Part shown: piece by piece, positions 11,590 to 21,251 of the stretch | How the letters are laid out: the number at the start of each line of letters is the position of its first letter | Position numbering within the stretch: position 1 is the first letter of the stretch | Assembly (NCBI GenBank): GCA_963575745.1 | Contig: CAUYUJ010015949.1 | Coordinates: 556,010-620,009, forward strand | Source: Prorocentrum cordatum | Lineage: Eukaryota > Sar > Dinophyceae > Prorocentrales > Prorocentraceae | DNA length: 64,000 bases | Direction: 5' to 3' | The notes under the pieces: model-generated | Database searches by the model: none | Seen by the model: the letters and a program-made list of their open reading frames with translations, nothing else | What the model was told of the DNA's origin: nothing | Made by a program: the position numbers and the translations under genes

Positions 11590-12525
11590 TCGAGGGCGGT
11601 TTTCCCCGACCCCTCGGCCTGGTTCAAGCGCAAAGCGCCCGACCCGTCCTCCTGCTACATGCATCGTCTCAACTGGCCTGCCGACGGGCTTATGTTGGGG
11701 ACTGGAATGCACGTACATACGGACGGATCGGCTTTTGAGGGCCGCCTTCGGTCCCTGGGAGTGGCGGGATGGGCGGTGGTCGTCACGGACGGGGAGGGGG
11801 TCGTCTTGTCGTGTATTTGGAGGGTGGTGCCCTTAGCTGAGGCACCCTTCCAAGCCGCCCGGGACGGCGAAGATTATGCTGTCCTCCAGCTCTGTCTCAA
11901 TGCCACCCTCTTCCCCAGAGTCCGCCTCAATATTGATTGCGCGGGCACCGTGGATTGTGCTCGGAACCCCAGGTCCGCTGCAGGCCCCGATAATGTGCGG
12001 GCCCACTGGTGGGCCCAGGTGCACGACAAGCTTGACGATTGCTCTGTCTGGAACCCTTACCCCCCCCAACCCGAAATTCGGGTCTTCGGGTTGGGTTGGG
12101 GTGGTCTGGTAGGTAGTCATTTGGGACCCGTAGTTTTTTGCACCACTTGCGGGTCCATCGGCCACCCTGGGAGTTCGTGGGGTCGGAGCGCTGTCGTGTC
12201 GGACTGCCTGGGGTCCCGTTCCCCAGGCCGCGAGAGGCAATTGGCTTGGATTTTGCAAGGCAAACATCCGTCCCGCAAGGAGTGCCGAGTCGGAGCAGCG
12301 TGCTCGCTATCCGACGACTCTCGCACCTTCCTGGCCTCGAAGTTAGGCCTAGGAGGGGTGCCCGAGCTTGGACCCGGCCCCGCCGTCGAGCGGATCGGGG
12401 TCGACCTCATCCGAGGCCTTGCGCTATTCGGGTTCTCCTCCCGCGCTCAGGCCGAACGGCTTGGGCTGCAGGTCCTTGACAGGAGACAGCGCGAGGAGGC
12501 CGAACTCTCGGATGACGGTTTTTGA
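11590..12525 (+). pseudogene. LINE-type retrotransposon, 3' fragment (RNase H and C-terminal Cys motif)
   Basis: This is the 3' end of a non-LTR retrotransposon polyprotein. After HVHTDGSAFEGRLRSLG the frame shows the RNase H pattern: Asp of TDGS (codon 11722), GWAVVV, Glu in GEDYAVLQ (codon 11869) and Asp in NIDCAGTVDC (codon 11935). Further on come the CTTC pair at about 12138 and RQLAWILQGKHPSRK, the Cys pair plus Leu-x-Leu-x-x-Gly-x-His-Pro ending I associate with dinoflagellate LINEs. RNase H in these elements removes RNA from the cDNA hybrid. No reverse transcriptase is found upstream, where a TCC microsatellite takes over, so the copy is 5'-truncated. The frame is open from 11119 only because the microsatellite lacks stops. 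The stop is at 12523-12525. The fourth RNase H acidic residue was not identified, and the copy is probably dead. Family assignment is from motifs, not a search. Confidence 0.7.
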
Positions 12526-12582
12526 TTTGTTTCTTTGATGCATGTTTAATGTGGTGGCACCTTCAGCTGGTGTGGGTCTCCT

Positions 12583-12702
12583 TCTTTTCCTCCTCCTTCT
12601 TTTCATCCTCCTTCTCCCTCCCCTCCTCCTCCTCCTCCTCCTCCTCCTCCTCCTCCTCCCCCTCCTCCTCCTCCTCCTCCTCCCCCTCCTCCTCCTCGCA
12701 GT
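12583..12702 (+). repeat. (TCC)n microsatellite
   Basis: CTCCTC triplets, nearly pure at 12623-12700. It begins 60 bp after the end of the LINE fragment. Confidence 0.92.
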
Positions 12703-12779
12703 CCATGTCTGCGCGCCCCCGACGCCGGCCCGGCACCGCATCGCCGCCGCCGCCCCGTCGTCGGCCTTCGGGCGCGCAC

Positions 12780-12855
12780 GCCCAGGCTGGGCGCCGCCCT
12801 GAGCGAGGCCGAGGAGCGGCGGGCGCAGGCCGCGGCGCGCCCCGCCGCCCGCCCC
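12780..12855 (+). other. short coiled-coil coding islet
   Basis: One frame reads GAALSEAEERRAQAAARPA. It sits just after a TCC array, as other islets sit next to GGA arrays. The remainder up to 13100 is GC-rich with purine-rich repeats at 13000-13095. Confidence 0.35.
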
Positions 12856-13105
12856 CCCCCCCGGCCTCCTCCCGCGTGCTCGGGGGGGGGGGGGGGGCCC
12901 TGGCAGCGCACGGAGGTGTGCGTTTTTGTTGCGAAGGCCTTACGGCCGGTGCCGCGGACCCTGAAGATGAGGACGCCGACCACGACGAGGTAGAAGGAGG
13001 AGAAGCAGGACGAGCAGGGGGAGGAGCCGCACGAGGAGGAGGAGGGTGAGGAGGATGGGGAGGAGGAGGTGGAGGCAGAGACTCAGGGGAGGGGGGGGAG
13101 GCCTG

Positions 13106-13260
13106 GCAGCGCACGGACGTGTGCGTTTTTTTCGGCAAGAGCAGGTCTGTTCGCCCTGCTAAAAAGAACAACAAAAAACAAACAGAAAATAACACATAAA
13201 CAAACGCACGAGGCCGAAGAGCGCACAGGGAGTGGACGTCCGAGCGATGTTGAGTGGGGT
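13106..13260 (+). mobile_element. diverged MITE-C copy
   Basis: The left end GCACGGACGTGTGCGTTTTT and right end GGACGTCCGAGCGATG match the family ends at 51837 and 54954. The middle is replaced or expanded by an A-rich stretch (AACAAAAAACAAACAGAAAA). The inverted ends still pair over about 12 bp. Confidence 0.6.
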
Positions 13261-13611
13261 GGGCGTTGAGACGACCCGTGCAGGCAGCGAAGAACGCACA
13301 CGGCGCCGGCTGCGAGCCGCACGACGTGCTCGTGCGGCGTCGGCGCCAGCGGCGCCGGCGATCCGAGAAATCCACGCGGACCTTTGAAAGTTCACACGCC
13401 GGTCGCTGGAAGTAGGGAATGCTGGGCTGTCAGATCTCAAGGAATTCACGTCTAGCGCCTTCCTGCTTCCAGAATCGATGCTTCGGGCTGTGTTCTGTCG
13501 TGCCCTGGGAGGGCCCGGACGCGACCCACCCCAGCCGCCGTCTCCCACGTCATGCTTTTGCCGACTTCCTCCGACCGACGCGCAAGTGTATATCTTGTTT
13601 GCCCCCCCGCC

Positions 13612-13763
13612 AGGGGGCCACATGCGAACCCTACCCCTACCCCCCACGATTTCTGAGGGGGAGGGTGGGGTTCACTTTGTTCGGGAGCTCCCGAGCGAAG
13701 TGAACCCCAACCTCCCCCTCAGAAATCGTGGGGGGCAAGGGTAGGGTTCGCATGTGGCCCCCT
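13612..13763. repeat. 152-bp palindrome, foldback repeat (intact copy of the transposon target)
   Basis: The two 76-bp arms are complementary with only a few mismatches and meet without a spacer at GGGAGCTCCC (centre 13687/13688). The ends read AGGGGGCCACATGCGAACCC and its complement. Half-copies flank the 18-kb element at 14226-14261 and 32273-32302, so this family was its insertion target. It could extrude a cruciform. Confidence 0.93.
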
Positions 13764-14037
13764 ACCCGCTGCTCCCCCCCACGGGTGAGGCAGGAGCCCA
13801 TCTCCCCCCCCGCTTGTTGTTGCCCCCGGGCCTCGCCTCCGAGCCCTGGGGGCACGCGTGGGCCCCCCGCGCCCCCCCCGGAGCGGCCGCGAGGGCGCCG
13901 CCCGAGGCGGCGGCCACGCCGCCCAAGGCAGCGGCGGCGGCGGGCCGGCGGCGATGGCGATGGCGTTCGAAGGTGCACCTCCGCGCGACAGAGCGCCGCC
14001 TGTGGACGAGCCAGTCTTGGATCTCGACGGCCCGACT
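13764..14037. other. GC-rich unassigned stretch
   Basis: It is dense in CCG/GCC with open frames on both strands. I see no family similarity. Confidence 0.35.
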
Positions 14038-14207
14038 CGGGGGTGGACAGAACCTCCAACAGTGACACGTCGATCTTTGAATTGTCCGTTGTCGGTTCTC
14101 GAGAGGGCGCCGTGGCCGTTATCTTCCAGGCTCGCGCCCGCCAGGTTTGGGCCTCAGGTCGTTTTCACTAAACCACGTTTTGCTAAAGGGGGGTCTGTCC
14201 ATCCCCG
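14038..14207 (+). mobile_element. MITE-B copy
   Basis: It is 170 bp, starting CGGGGGTGGACAGAACCTCC and ending with the complementary GTCTGTCCATCCCCG. Inner words GTGACACGTCGAT, TCGGTTCTCGAG, GCCAGGTTTGGGCCTCAGGT and TTTTCACTA are shared with copies at 54338, 55381 and 58153. It has no coding capacity. Confidence 0.85.
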
Positions 14208-14225
14208 ACCGACCCATACCTCCCA

Positions 14226-14261
14226 CGACTTCTGAGGGGGAGGGTGGGGGGCAGGGGCATA
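14226..14261. repeat. left half of the interrupted target repeat, with TA duplication
   Basis: The sequence CGACTTCTGAGGGGGAGGG followed by TGGGGGGCAGGGGCA and TA matches the intact palindrome arm up to its TA. The continuation GGGTTCGCATGTGGCCCCCT appears only after the element, at 32275. Confidence 0.85.
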
Positions 14262-14287
14262 CTTGGATGGCCGCGGCGGTTGCTAAG
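14262..14287 (+). repeat. left terminal inverted repeat
   Basis: It starts CTTGGATGGCCGCGGCGG and continues TTGCTAAG. Against the right end, positions 19 and 25 differ. It is preceded by TA. Confidence 0.9.
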
Positions 14288-14512
14288 TACTTAACATACT
14301 TACTACGCTAAGTTAAGTACTTAGTAAGTAGTTAGCGGACTTAGCTAAGTACTTACTCTGTCATTGCTAAGTGGCCCACTTAGTAATGACTTAGTAAGTA
14401 CTTAGCTATCCACTTATAACCAGTTAGCTAAGTGCTTAGCGCACTTAGCTAACCACTTATAACCGCTTATAGCTAGTTTGCTAAGTAGGTTATAAGCGAC
14501 TTAGCGGTTACA
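14280..14512. repeat. left subterminal array of CTAAGT/ACTTAG words
   Basis: About 25 overlapping words of the types TAAGTACTTA, CTAAGT, ACTTAG and CACTTATAACC in both orientations, far AT-richer than the surroundings. Subterminal word arrays of this kind bind the transposase in CACTA and related elements; that role is inferred here. Confidence 0.85.
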
Positions 14513-15142
14513 TTGCACTTGTTATCCAAGGGCCATGCACAGGGAAAAAAGGTAAATCCACGTCTTGAAAGAGCTGAGTTTGTTCGTTGAGCGCTGCAGC
14601 GCTACAAATTTTGCATTTTGATTTGGAGTCGGTGTCCTGGATTTTTGCTTTAAATATGAGAAGCGCTGCAGCGCTGCCTTCGGATTTATATGAACATGAA
14701 GCGCTGCGTGCGCTGAAGATGAAGCGCTGCAGCGCTGAATGTTGAGTTAAATGCATGTTTTCTAGTTGCACGTTGTTCGGATCTTCATTTTCGCCCAGCT
14801 CCGTTTGCAAGGAATTTGAATGCACATGTCAATTATGTTTTGTTGTATTCGTTGTTTTTCAATGGTCGCATTGAGCGCTGCAGCGCTCCAAATTTGATAG
14901 CACGTATGTTACTTTGCGCTGCAGCGCAAAAAATGGTTGTCGTCGTGATGTCGCATCGCGCTGCAGCGCGTGCGCGCTCGTGCTTCATGGGCCTCGGGCT
15001 GCAGCCCAGATCAACATTTTTGCTCGCAAGTTGCATGTCCATGCAAGTCGATGTTCACGCGCACGCCGCGCGACAGCTTGTCTCAAGCTGCGGCCGCGCG
15101 CCGCATCCGCCGTCGCGCCCGCGGGCTCGCACGTTGCATTCG

Positions 15143-15158
15143 GCGCTATATATAGCGC
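15143..15158. promoter_or_regulatory. TATA-containing palindrome just before gene A
   Basis: The perfect palindrome GCGCTATATATAGCGC ends 4 bp before the ATG of gene A (15163). It may be a 5' regulatory element or another hairpin of the element. Dinoflagellate core promoters are poorly defined, so the role is open. Confidence 0.3.
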
Positions 15159-15162
15159 TGGC

Positions 15163-18066
15163 ATGGCGCTGCAGGCGCGTCAGGAGGAGCAGATCTTGCA
15201 GTACATCGAGGAAAGCAATTCCTCGGGGAGGTTGGCATCGGGGTGGGATCAACTGAAGGAGTTCCTGCTGGCGGAGGGGCTAGCGTATTACCAGCAGGTC
15301 CCACCGAACCAGATGGGCATCGACATTCGGAACCGCAGCGGTTCGTTTGTGAACCCTGCGCGGGCTCGCAATTTAGGCGCGAAGATTTGCGCCCAGGGCT
15401 TCGTCTTGGCCAAGACGGCTGCAGCCGCTGCCTTCGAGGCCCCGCAGGGGGCGCAGTTGGAAGAGACCGCGATGGCGAACGACCGCCTTTCGCGGCTCAG
15501 CGGGGGTCGGTGCCCCCCGCTGGACTCATTGCGGTATACGTCAGTGGGCGGCCCCCACACGAACGTCTTCCTCCGCTGCGTGCTGGCCAAGGCGCCGACC
15601 ACAGTGAAGGCGCTGGCAGACTCTCGGGGCAACATCGGCTCCGAAAAGCTGTGCGCGTTGCATCCGCAACTTGCGACGGCAGTCAAAAAAGGCCTGACAT
15701 GGTTGATCATCAAGCACGCGGTGGCCAAAGTGAAGGGCCTCAAGAACTTCGCGCAGAGGGCTTTGAACGCCGACGTCAGGGAGGCGGTTCACGAGACCGA
15801 GATCATTCGGTCAGGCTGCAGCCTATCCCCACTATAGTATATAGCGGCATGTAGTAAGGACCAGGATGATGCACGAGGAGGGTGATGAGTGGGAGCGCGT
15901 TGGGGAGGAGGTGAGAACGAGGAGCATGAGCATTATATCTCACAGTGCTGCAGCACTTGATCGGCTCGGCGCTTGCTGCAGGCAGGTGGGCGGATGCTCT
16001 TGGCACACAGCCTCGCTGAGGGTTCCAGCAAGCCCGATTGGCGCGACATCGCCGAGCAAGCGGGCCACGCGAACCCACCTTGCAAGGCGTGGATCGCTGA
16101 CTTGTGCAAGTTTGTTGAGCTCGGGCCACAAAACGGAGAACTTCTCCGTGAAATAGATGAAGCCCTCAAGACCTTCACGAATGTGGACGTCTCGGGGCAA
16201 ACTTTGATGTGCGGCTCTGAATTCTGGCGCCAGTTGAATTCGATTAAATTGGGGAAGCACCAGGAGTCGTACCCGTATGTCGTAGCGGCGCTCGTGAAGG
16301 CCAACTATTCAGGCGAGCACGTGGTGGATAGCATGTGCAGGACCATCCATAAGTTTGTCGGCGCCCCCTTGTAGTGACATGCGCTGCAGCGCATCTATGC
16401 ATTGCGCTGCATTGTTAGAACTGCGTACCCACCCCTCCCCCCTCCCCACACACACACGCACCGTTACATTGCTTTATTCCCAAACGCAATCGCTGAAGCG
16501 ATGGGCGGATCAAGGCAAACGAGATCGTCCACGTCGCGTCCCGCAAGGCGGACGTGGCTGCGGCCGACAACCTCATGGCCGACGCAAGGTCGCTCGTGAA
16601 GAGGTTGGATATCGGAGCGGAGCAGGGCTTCTTGCACATCACAAAGTTGGATGTCCGCTGTGCCATGTACCTGGTGAAGAAGCGAGCGCCAGGAGACCGC
16701 ACTTTCGGATGCGTAGCAGATATAGCACAGGTATCTTCTCACGCCACCTTTCGTGTGCTCCTTGTTTCCCCCCCTCCCTGCTTTTCGCCATTCAATGTCG
16801 CTGCAGCGACCCTCCAGAGAGGTCTTCCTCCATGAGCTCGGGGAGCCAGCCCAGCTGCAGATGAAGAGCTTGGGGATCGAGTTCGGCAAGGCGGTGCAGA
16901 CCGACAAGCAAGGCGATGGCGCACCCGAGTTCCCAGCGAGCGCCGATGCAGACGCGCCGCGCGCGGCAGCGTCGTCGGCCGCTGAGTTGAAGAGCAACGT
17001 CTTCCGCATGCGGCGTGCAGGGTTCGACGTGGGGAAGCACATCGTCCAGAAGAAGGAGGTGGATGACGTCTTCGAGGTGCTCTCCATCTCGGAGAATGGG
17101 ATCACCGCTCAGAAGAAGTTGCACGGCGACCTGGTGGGCGAAGAGATCTCCATTGCGTGGCTGCAGCCACCCCGCCGCCCGTGGGGAGCAGGGAGGGGGG
17201 AGGAGGAGGTAGTAACTGCGATATTGTATTTCCTGTACTTAAGTTGCAATGGGTTGGCCGATGCGCTGCAGCGCACGGAGCAGTTAGCCGAGCGGGCGGA
17301 TTGAAGTAAACATATTGCTCGAGAATTACAAGTTGACGTCCAGGGTGCAGGAGCAGTTGCCGTTCACGAAGGAGCACTTGCCGCCAGCCCACGAGGGTTG
17401 GGCGATGGACGCGTTCAAGGGGGCATGCAACATGGCGATGCGGCTCCATGCGCTGAAGTACCAGGCGAACATTTTGCACTTGGAGATCCTGCAGGACCCA
17501 CCTGCCGTGCGCTGCAAGCGAGCGTTCAAAGTGGGTGAGCTCGTCAGACTTGCGCTTCCGCAATCGTCCGCGCCCCCCTCCGACGACGCCGCGCTGCAGC
17601 GCTGCGCTGAGCACGAGGTAGCGAGGATTTCGGGGCACGTCAGGCCGTAGCGACGAGGTCAGTGATGTTACCGACTGCGCGCCATGTAGCTCCACGCGGT
17701 GGGAGTGGTCGCATTTCAGCCTCGTCCACGCGGGTCAGCACGGGCTGCGTTGCGGAGAGCATCTCGTTGGGGAAGGTTGGCCTCTACGAGTTCTTCGTGG
17801 GCCCGCAGTTCGCAGGGCCCCCCGCTGAGGGGTCGCGGGGCCCCGACGCCTTTGTCAGCCCCTTCTGGGTGGTGGCAAAGTCCGACTCAGAGCCCAACAT
17901 GGAGCTCCGAAAGGAGACCGTGACGTTCGGGACAGGCGTCAACAAGGTGCAGGTGGGGGTGCCCCAGATGCATAACACTTGCGCCCTGTCCGCGGGCGAC
18001 TTCCTGGTGGTGAAGCCGTGGCCGCGGCTGCAGCCGCGGCCAGCCAAGAAGCTCAGGACGGCCTGA
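15163..18066 (+). CDS. gene A: six-exon uncharacterised protein, about 750 aa
   Basis: Exons by frame and splice signals are 15163-15814, 15986-16352, 16499-16730, 16822 to about 17166, about 17288-17600 and about 17700-18066. The first three introns fit exactly as GC-AG (171 bp), GT-AG (146 bp) and GT-AG (91 bp); the last two junctions are uncertain. The start MALQARQEEQ is the first ATG after the TATA palindrome. Exon 1 is helical, then has SVGGPHTNVFLRCV. Exon 3 is charged (KADVAAADNLMADARSLVKR). The last exon holds FWVVAKSDSEPNMELRKET and VPQMHNTCALSAGDFLVVKP. From memory this exon order resembles a class of long multi-copy predicted proteins of dinoflagellates without known function; I could not check. 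As the first gene of the element it may be a transposition accessory protein. No membrane segment or catalytic motif is seen. Confidence 0.7.
15815..15985 (+). other. intron 1 of gene A, GC-AG
   Basis: Cutting after CGGTCAG and before GTGGGCGG joins phase 1 to phase 1 and keeps the frame open. The donor lies inside the palindrome AGGCTGCAGCCT (15813-15824). A second palindrome (15944-15957) lies 28 nt before the acceptor. Confidence 0.65.
16731..16821 (+). other. intron 3 of gene A, GT-AG
   Basis: Donor CAG/GTATCT, acceptor AGAG/GTC, phase 0 on both sides. A pyrimidine-rich stretch precedes GTCGCTGCAGCGAC (16797-16810), which ends 11 nt before the acceptor. Confidence 0.75.
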
Positions 18067-18563
18067 GCTGGCGATATAGAGGGACCACGCGGGAGGATGA
18101 GGCAGGAGGGAGGGGTGATGCGGAGGAGGAGGAGGAGGAGGCAGGGTAAGGTTTGGCATAGGGAGGAGGATGAGGGGGCTTAAGGAGCGGCGAGCGCACA
18201 TGACGGCACCGAGCGTGGCCCTCCGATTGGTGTAAACAGCGTGCGGGTTGGTGCGAAGTGCGATACTTGCCGCGGCGCTGCAGCGCGCGGAACGATTCGT
18301 TGCGCCAGCATCGTCGCTGCAGCGACTGTACAATATTGGTGCTGACATCAGCCTTTCCCACAGACATGCCGCTGCAGCGGCTTCGTCATCACTGTTGTGC
18401 TCGATGTGATCGTTGCTCTTCGCTTCATCTTTCACATGCGCTGCAGCGCACCTCATCATGAGCACCTCGTCCGCGCACATGTTGCCTCATCACTCCATCG
18501 CAGCAATTTTGGCGCTGAAGTGCGACCGCGCTCGGGCTGCAGCCTCGGCGCGCCGCGCGCGCG

Positions 18564-19328
18564 ATGACGACGATCAAGCGCGACTGCGTCGTGTTGCACG
18601 ACAACCGTACGGGGCGCGAGCTGGTCGCGGCCGTCGAGGTCATCGGAGACCGCGAGTGTATCACCGTGACCACCGCAGGTTGGAGCAAGTGGGTGTGCGG
18701 CAAGGCTCAGGGCTTGCGAGGCACGATGTTCCTAACGTGGCTGAAAAATCAGCGCACCGCGTCGTCGGGGCCAACGGCGCCGACGACGCTCTTCGCTGCA
18801 GCGGAGCCAGGCCGCCGCCCGACCACGCGGTCCGGCCGCGCCAGTCGCCAGGTTCCAGTGGACAAGTGCTTCAAGACAGTGCAGCTGCCGCCGTTTGGCG
18901 ATACTGAGGCAACAGAGCTGCAGATTGTCATTCCCCCACCTCATAGGGGGGGGAGGGACAAGCTGCAGGTGGTGCTGCACGAGAAGGGCGTAGAGCACAT
19001 CAAGGCCAAATTGCTTCAGGAGGCGGCGGAGGCGGCAGAGGCGAGCACGGTGCTGAAGCGCCCGCGGCGCCACGAGACCGACGTTCCTTGCGGCGCCCGC
19101 ATCTATTGGGTGCAGCGGCTCCAAGCTTGGCGGGCCGTCCGCACAGACTGCGGTTGCAGCAGGACGGCCTTGTTCCGCACAAACCGCGGCTGCAGCAAGG
19201 ATGACGCTGAAGCGGCCGCGGCGAAGTGGTGCACCGCCGAACTCAAGGATTGCGAAGCGGATGAGCTCCATGAGATGGAAGCGGAGGCGGAGGGCGATGC
19301 GGAGGAGGAGGAGGCCGACTCGGACTGA
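18564..19328 (+). CDS. gene B: 254-aa protein, possible AP2-like segment
   Basis: A single open frame starts MTTIKRDCVVLHDNRTG and stops at 19328. It lies about 500 bp after gene A in the same orientation. Residues 1-60 look like a small beta-rich domain. The middle is rich in Arg, Thr and Pro. Residues about 170-225 read GARIYWVQRLQAWRAVRT, then ALFRTN and DDAEAAAAKW. This spacing of YW, WRA, a Phe turn and an Ala-rich helix recalls AP2-type DNA-binding domains of plants and alveolates. The tail is acidic (EAEAEGDAEEEEADSD). If the AP2 reading is right, it could bind the subterminal arrays, but this is inference. No paralogue is seen in the window. The coding sequence contains CTGCAG words and uses GC-rich codons like its neighbours. 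Confidence 0.6.
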   Translation: MTTIKRDCVVLHDNRTGRELVAAVEVIGDRECITVTTAGWSKWVCGKAQGLRGTMFLTWLKNQRTASSGPTAPTTLFAAAEPGRRPTTRSGRASRQVPVDKCFKTVQLPPFGDTEATELQIVIPPPHRGGRDKLQVVLHEKGVEHIKAKLLQEAAEAAEASTVLKRPRRHETDVPCGARIYWVQRLQAWRAVRTDCGCSRTALFRTNRGCSKDDAEAAAAKWCTAELKDCEADELHEMEAEAEGDAEEEEADSD

Positions 19329-19599
19329 GCTGCGGCGCGCTCGGTCGACCGCATCGCTGGGGCGTGCGATCACGGTCGGCAGTGCGATTGAGAATGGCAG
19401 CGAGGAGGACGAGCACGAGGACGAGGGCGAGGAGGAGAAGGAAGAGGAGGATTGGGATAATAATTGCGGATTGTTGGTGGATCCCCCCAATGTTCGCTAC
19501 TGTTGGTGTCATTGCGAATCGTTGGTATGATCAAGCGTGCTGCAGCACGACGACACTACGATCAAGTGTGCCTCTCACGCGTTGCCGCCGTCGATGTGT

Positions 19600-19755
19600 G
19601 ACCTCACGGCGCTGCAGCGCTGACTTACGTTTCGTGTGTTTGGAGTCCATCGTGCTGCAGCGCTGATTTACGTTCGGGTGTCTGGCGTGCCGATATCAGA
19701 TTTTTGCGTCGCGCTGCAGCGCTGACTTACATTTTGTGTGTCTGGCGTGTTGATG
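19600..19755 (+). repeat. three tandem units of about 55-65 bp, each with a CTGCAG palindrome
   Basis: The phrase GCTGCAGCGCTGACTTACGT followed by TTNGTGTGTCTGGCGTG is repeated three times (from about 19611, 19654 and 19711) with small changes. The palindrome has been duplicated together with its flank. Confidence 0.8.
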
Positions 19756-19838
19756 TAGCGCTTCGATCGCGCTTGCAGCCCGCATGTTCGCTTTATGTTA
19801 TTGCATGTGGTTCGCAGCCACCTGTGATCAGAACATCA

Positions 19839-20297
19839 ATGGCTGCCAACATGAGTGCAGCGACGCCGCCATGGCGGCTTCCCTCGGAGCCAGTGCCGCC
19901 GCCGAAGGCGAAGTCCGCTGCATCGGATGCGACACATGCGGCTACTCCCCCTCCTCCGCCGCCGCCGCCGCCACCACCGCCCCCGACGTCGACGAGGACC
20001 GCGGCTGCAGCCGCCAGTGATGTGCCAGCCCCGCGCGCGGCTGCAGCCGCGCGCAAGCGCGATGCTGAGACCAAGGTTGGCATGTGGAAGTTTGTGTGCG
20101 ACATGATTCGGGAAGCGCTTCAGCGCGGGGACCGCGAGGCAGCGTTTGCGCTGGCAGTCCAATACCACGTCGCGAAGAAGCCGCGGAAGAGACGGGCGCG
20201 CGGCGCGCGCGCGGTCAGTGCTGCAGCACCGCTGTTTCAGTCGGATACAGCATCGCGACGGCGGCGACGGCGACAGAGACAACGACGACGGCGTTAA
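19839..20297 (+). CDS. gene C: 152-aa Pro/Arg-rich small protein
   Basis: Starts MAANMSAATPPWRLP at 19839 and stops at 20297. It contains a poly-Pro run (about residues 43-55) and Ala-rich segments, then WKFVCDMIREALQRGDREAA followed by FALAVQYHVAKKPRKRR, and ends in Arg repeats. The Trp-Phe plus helix module resembles the C-terminal module of gene D (WFNRAQQLCELLLAGEYADA then AALAEEYY), so C and D probably share a domain. It lies about 510 bp after gene B. The basic tail suggests nucleic-acid binding or nuclear targeting. Part of the Arg tail could be low-complexity drift. The function is unknown. Confidence 0.5.
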   Translation: MAANMSAATPPWRLPSEPVPPPKAKSAASDATHAATPPPPPPPPPPPPPTSTRTAAAAASDVPAPRAAAAARKRDAETKVGMWKFVCDMIREALQRGDREAAFALAVQYHVAKKPRKRRARGARAVSAAAPLFQSDTASRRRRRRQRQRRRR

Positions 20298-20489
20298 AGA
20301 CGACGTAATTCAGAGCAGTGCATGCAGGAGAAGAAGGTGGAGGGAGGATGATGATGAGGAGGAGGAGGGTGATCAGGAGGACGACGACATTGAGGGCGAC
20401 GTTCTGGAACGCCCTCATTTTCACAGGTTCCCACCGCTCGCTGCCAGCACCTCGGAGCAGGGGAAGGGGGAGCAGGATGATGATGACGA

Positions 20490-20850
20490 TGATGAGGAGG
20501 AGGAGGAGAAGGAGGCCGAGGACGAGGAGTATGACGAGGAGGAGGAGGAAGACACCCAGTTGGCACCCATGCCCCGCCCCCCCGATCCTTCTGCCTATTC
20601 CTGCCTCCGCATACTCCCTCTCCTCCTCCTCCTCCTCCTCCTCCTCCTCCTCATCCTCCCTTTCATTCTCCTACTCCTCCTTCTCCTCCTCCTTCTCCTC
20701 CTCCTCCCTCTCCTTCTTCTCCTCCTCATCCGTGTCCTCCTCCTCCTCCTCCTTCTCCTGCCCCCCTCCTCCCCCCCCCTCCTCCTCTCCCTCCAATCCT
20801 CCTCCTCCCCCTCATCCTCCCCCCCCTCCTCCTCCTATCCTGAGGGGGCA
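20490..20850 (+). repeat. GAT/GGA then (TCC)n low-complexity block
   Basis: Purine triplets at 20470-20555 change to TCC/CTC triplets at 20620-20840. Long open frames across it are artefacts. It separates gene C from gene D. Confidence 0.9.
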
Positions 20851-21095
20851 GCCCTGGGGAGGTCAATCCAGTCGTTGGCCTTCGGAGGTTCAGTTGGGGG
20901 TGATGTTACTTTGCGGGGTGATGTTACTTTGGGGGGTCAGTCGATTTGGTTAGCAGGGGTCCATCGTCGTCAGCGTCGTCGCCATCGTATTCGTCGTTGG
21001 CACCGCCGCTGTTTTTGTTCCGTGCAGCTGCAGCTGCAGCTTCGCGCGCTGCAGCGTCGCGCGCCCGCGCGCCCGAGTGCAGCTTCAGCTGCAGT

Positions 21096-21217
21096 GATGG
21101 GACTGGTTTCCACCACCACTATACCACATGTTGGAGAAGGAGGAGGAGGAGAAAGAAGAGGAGGAGGAGGACCTCTCCCTCCAACTTATAGTACTGGTGG
21201 TGGAAACCAAGCCCATC
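21096..21217. mobile_element. foldback element carrying a GGA run, copy 1
   Basis: Ends GATGGGACTGGTTTCCACCA and the complementary TGGTGGAAACC-AAGCCCATC enclose TTGGAG(GGA)n and CCTCCCTCCAACTTATAG. A second copy with the same ends and inner arms is at 40794-40958, outside the transposon. It is probably a nested non-autonomous element. Confidence 0.75.
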
Positions 21218-21251
21218 ATGCAGCTTGGCGAGCTGCAGCCTCGCTGCAGCG

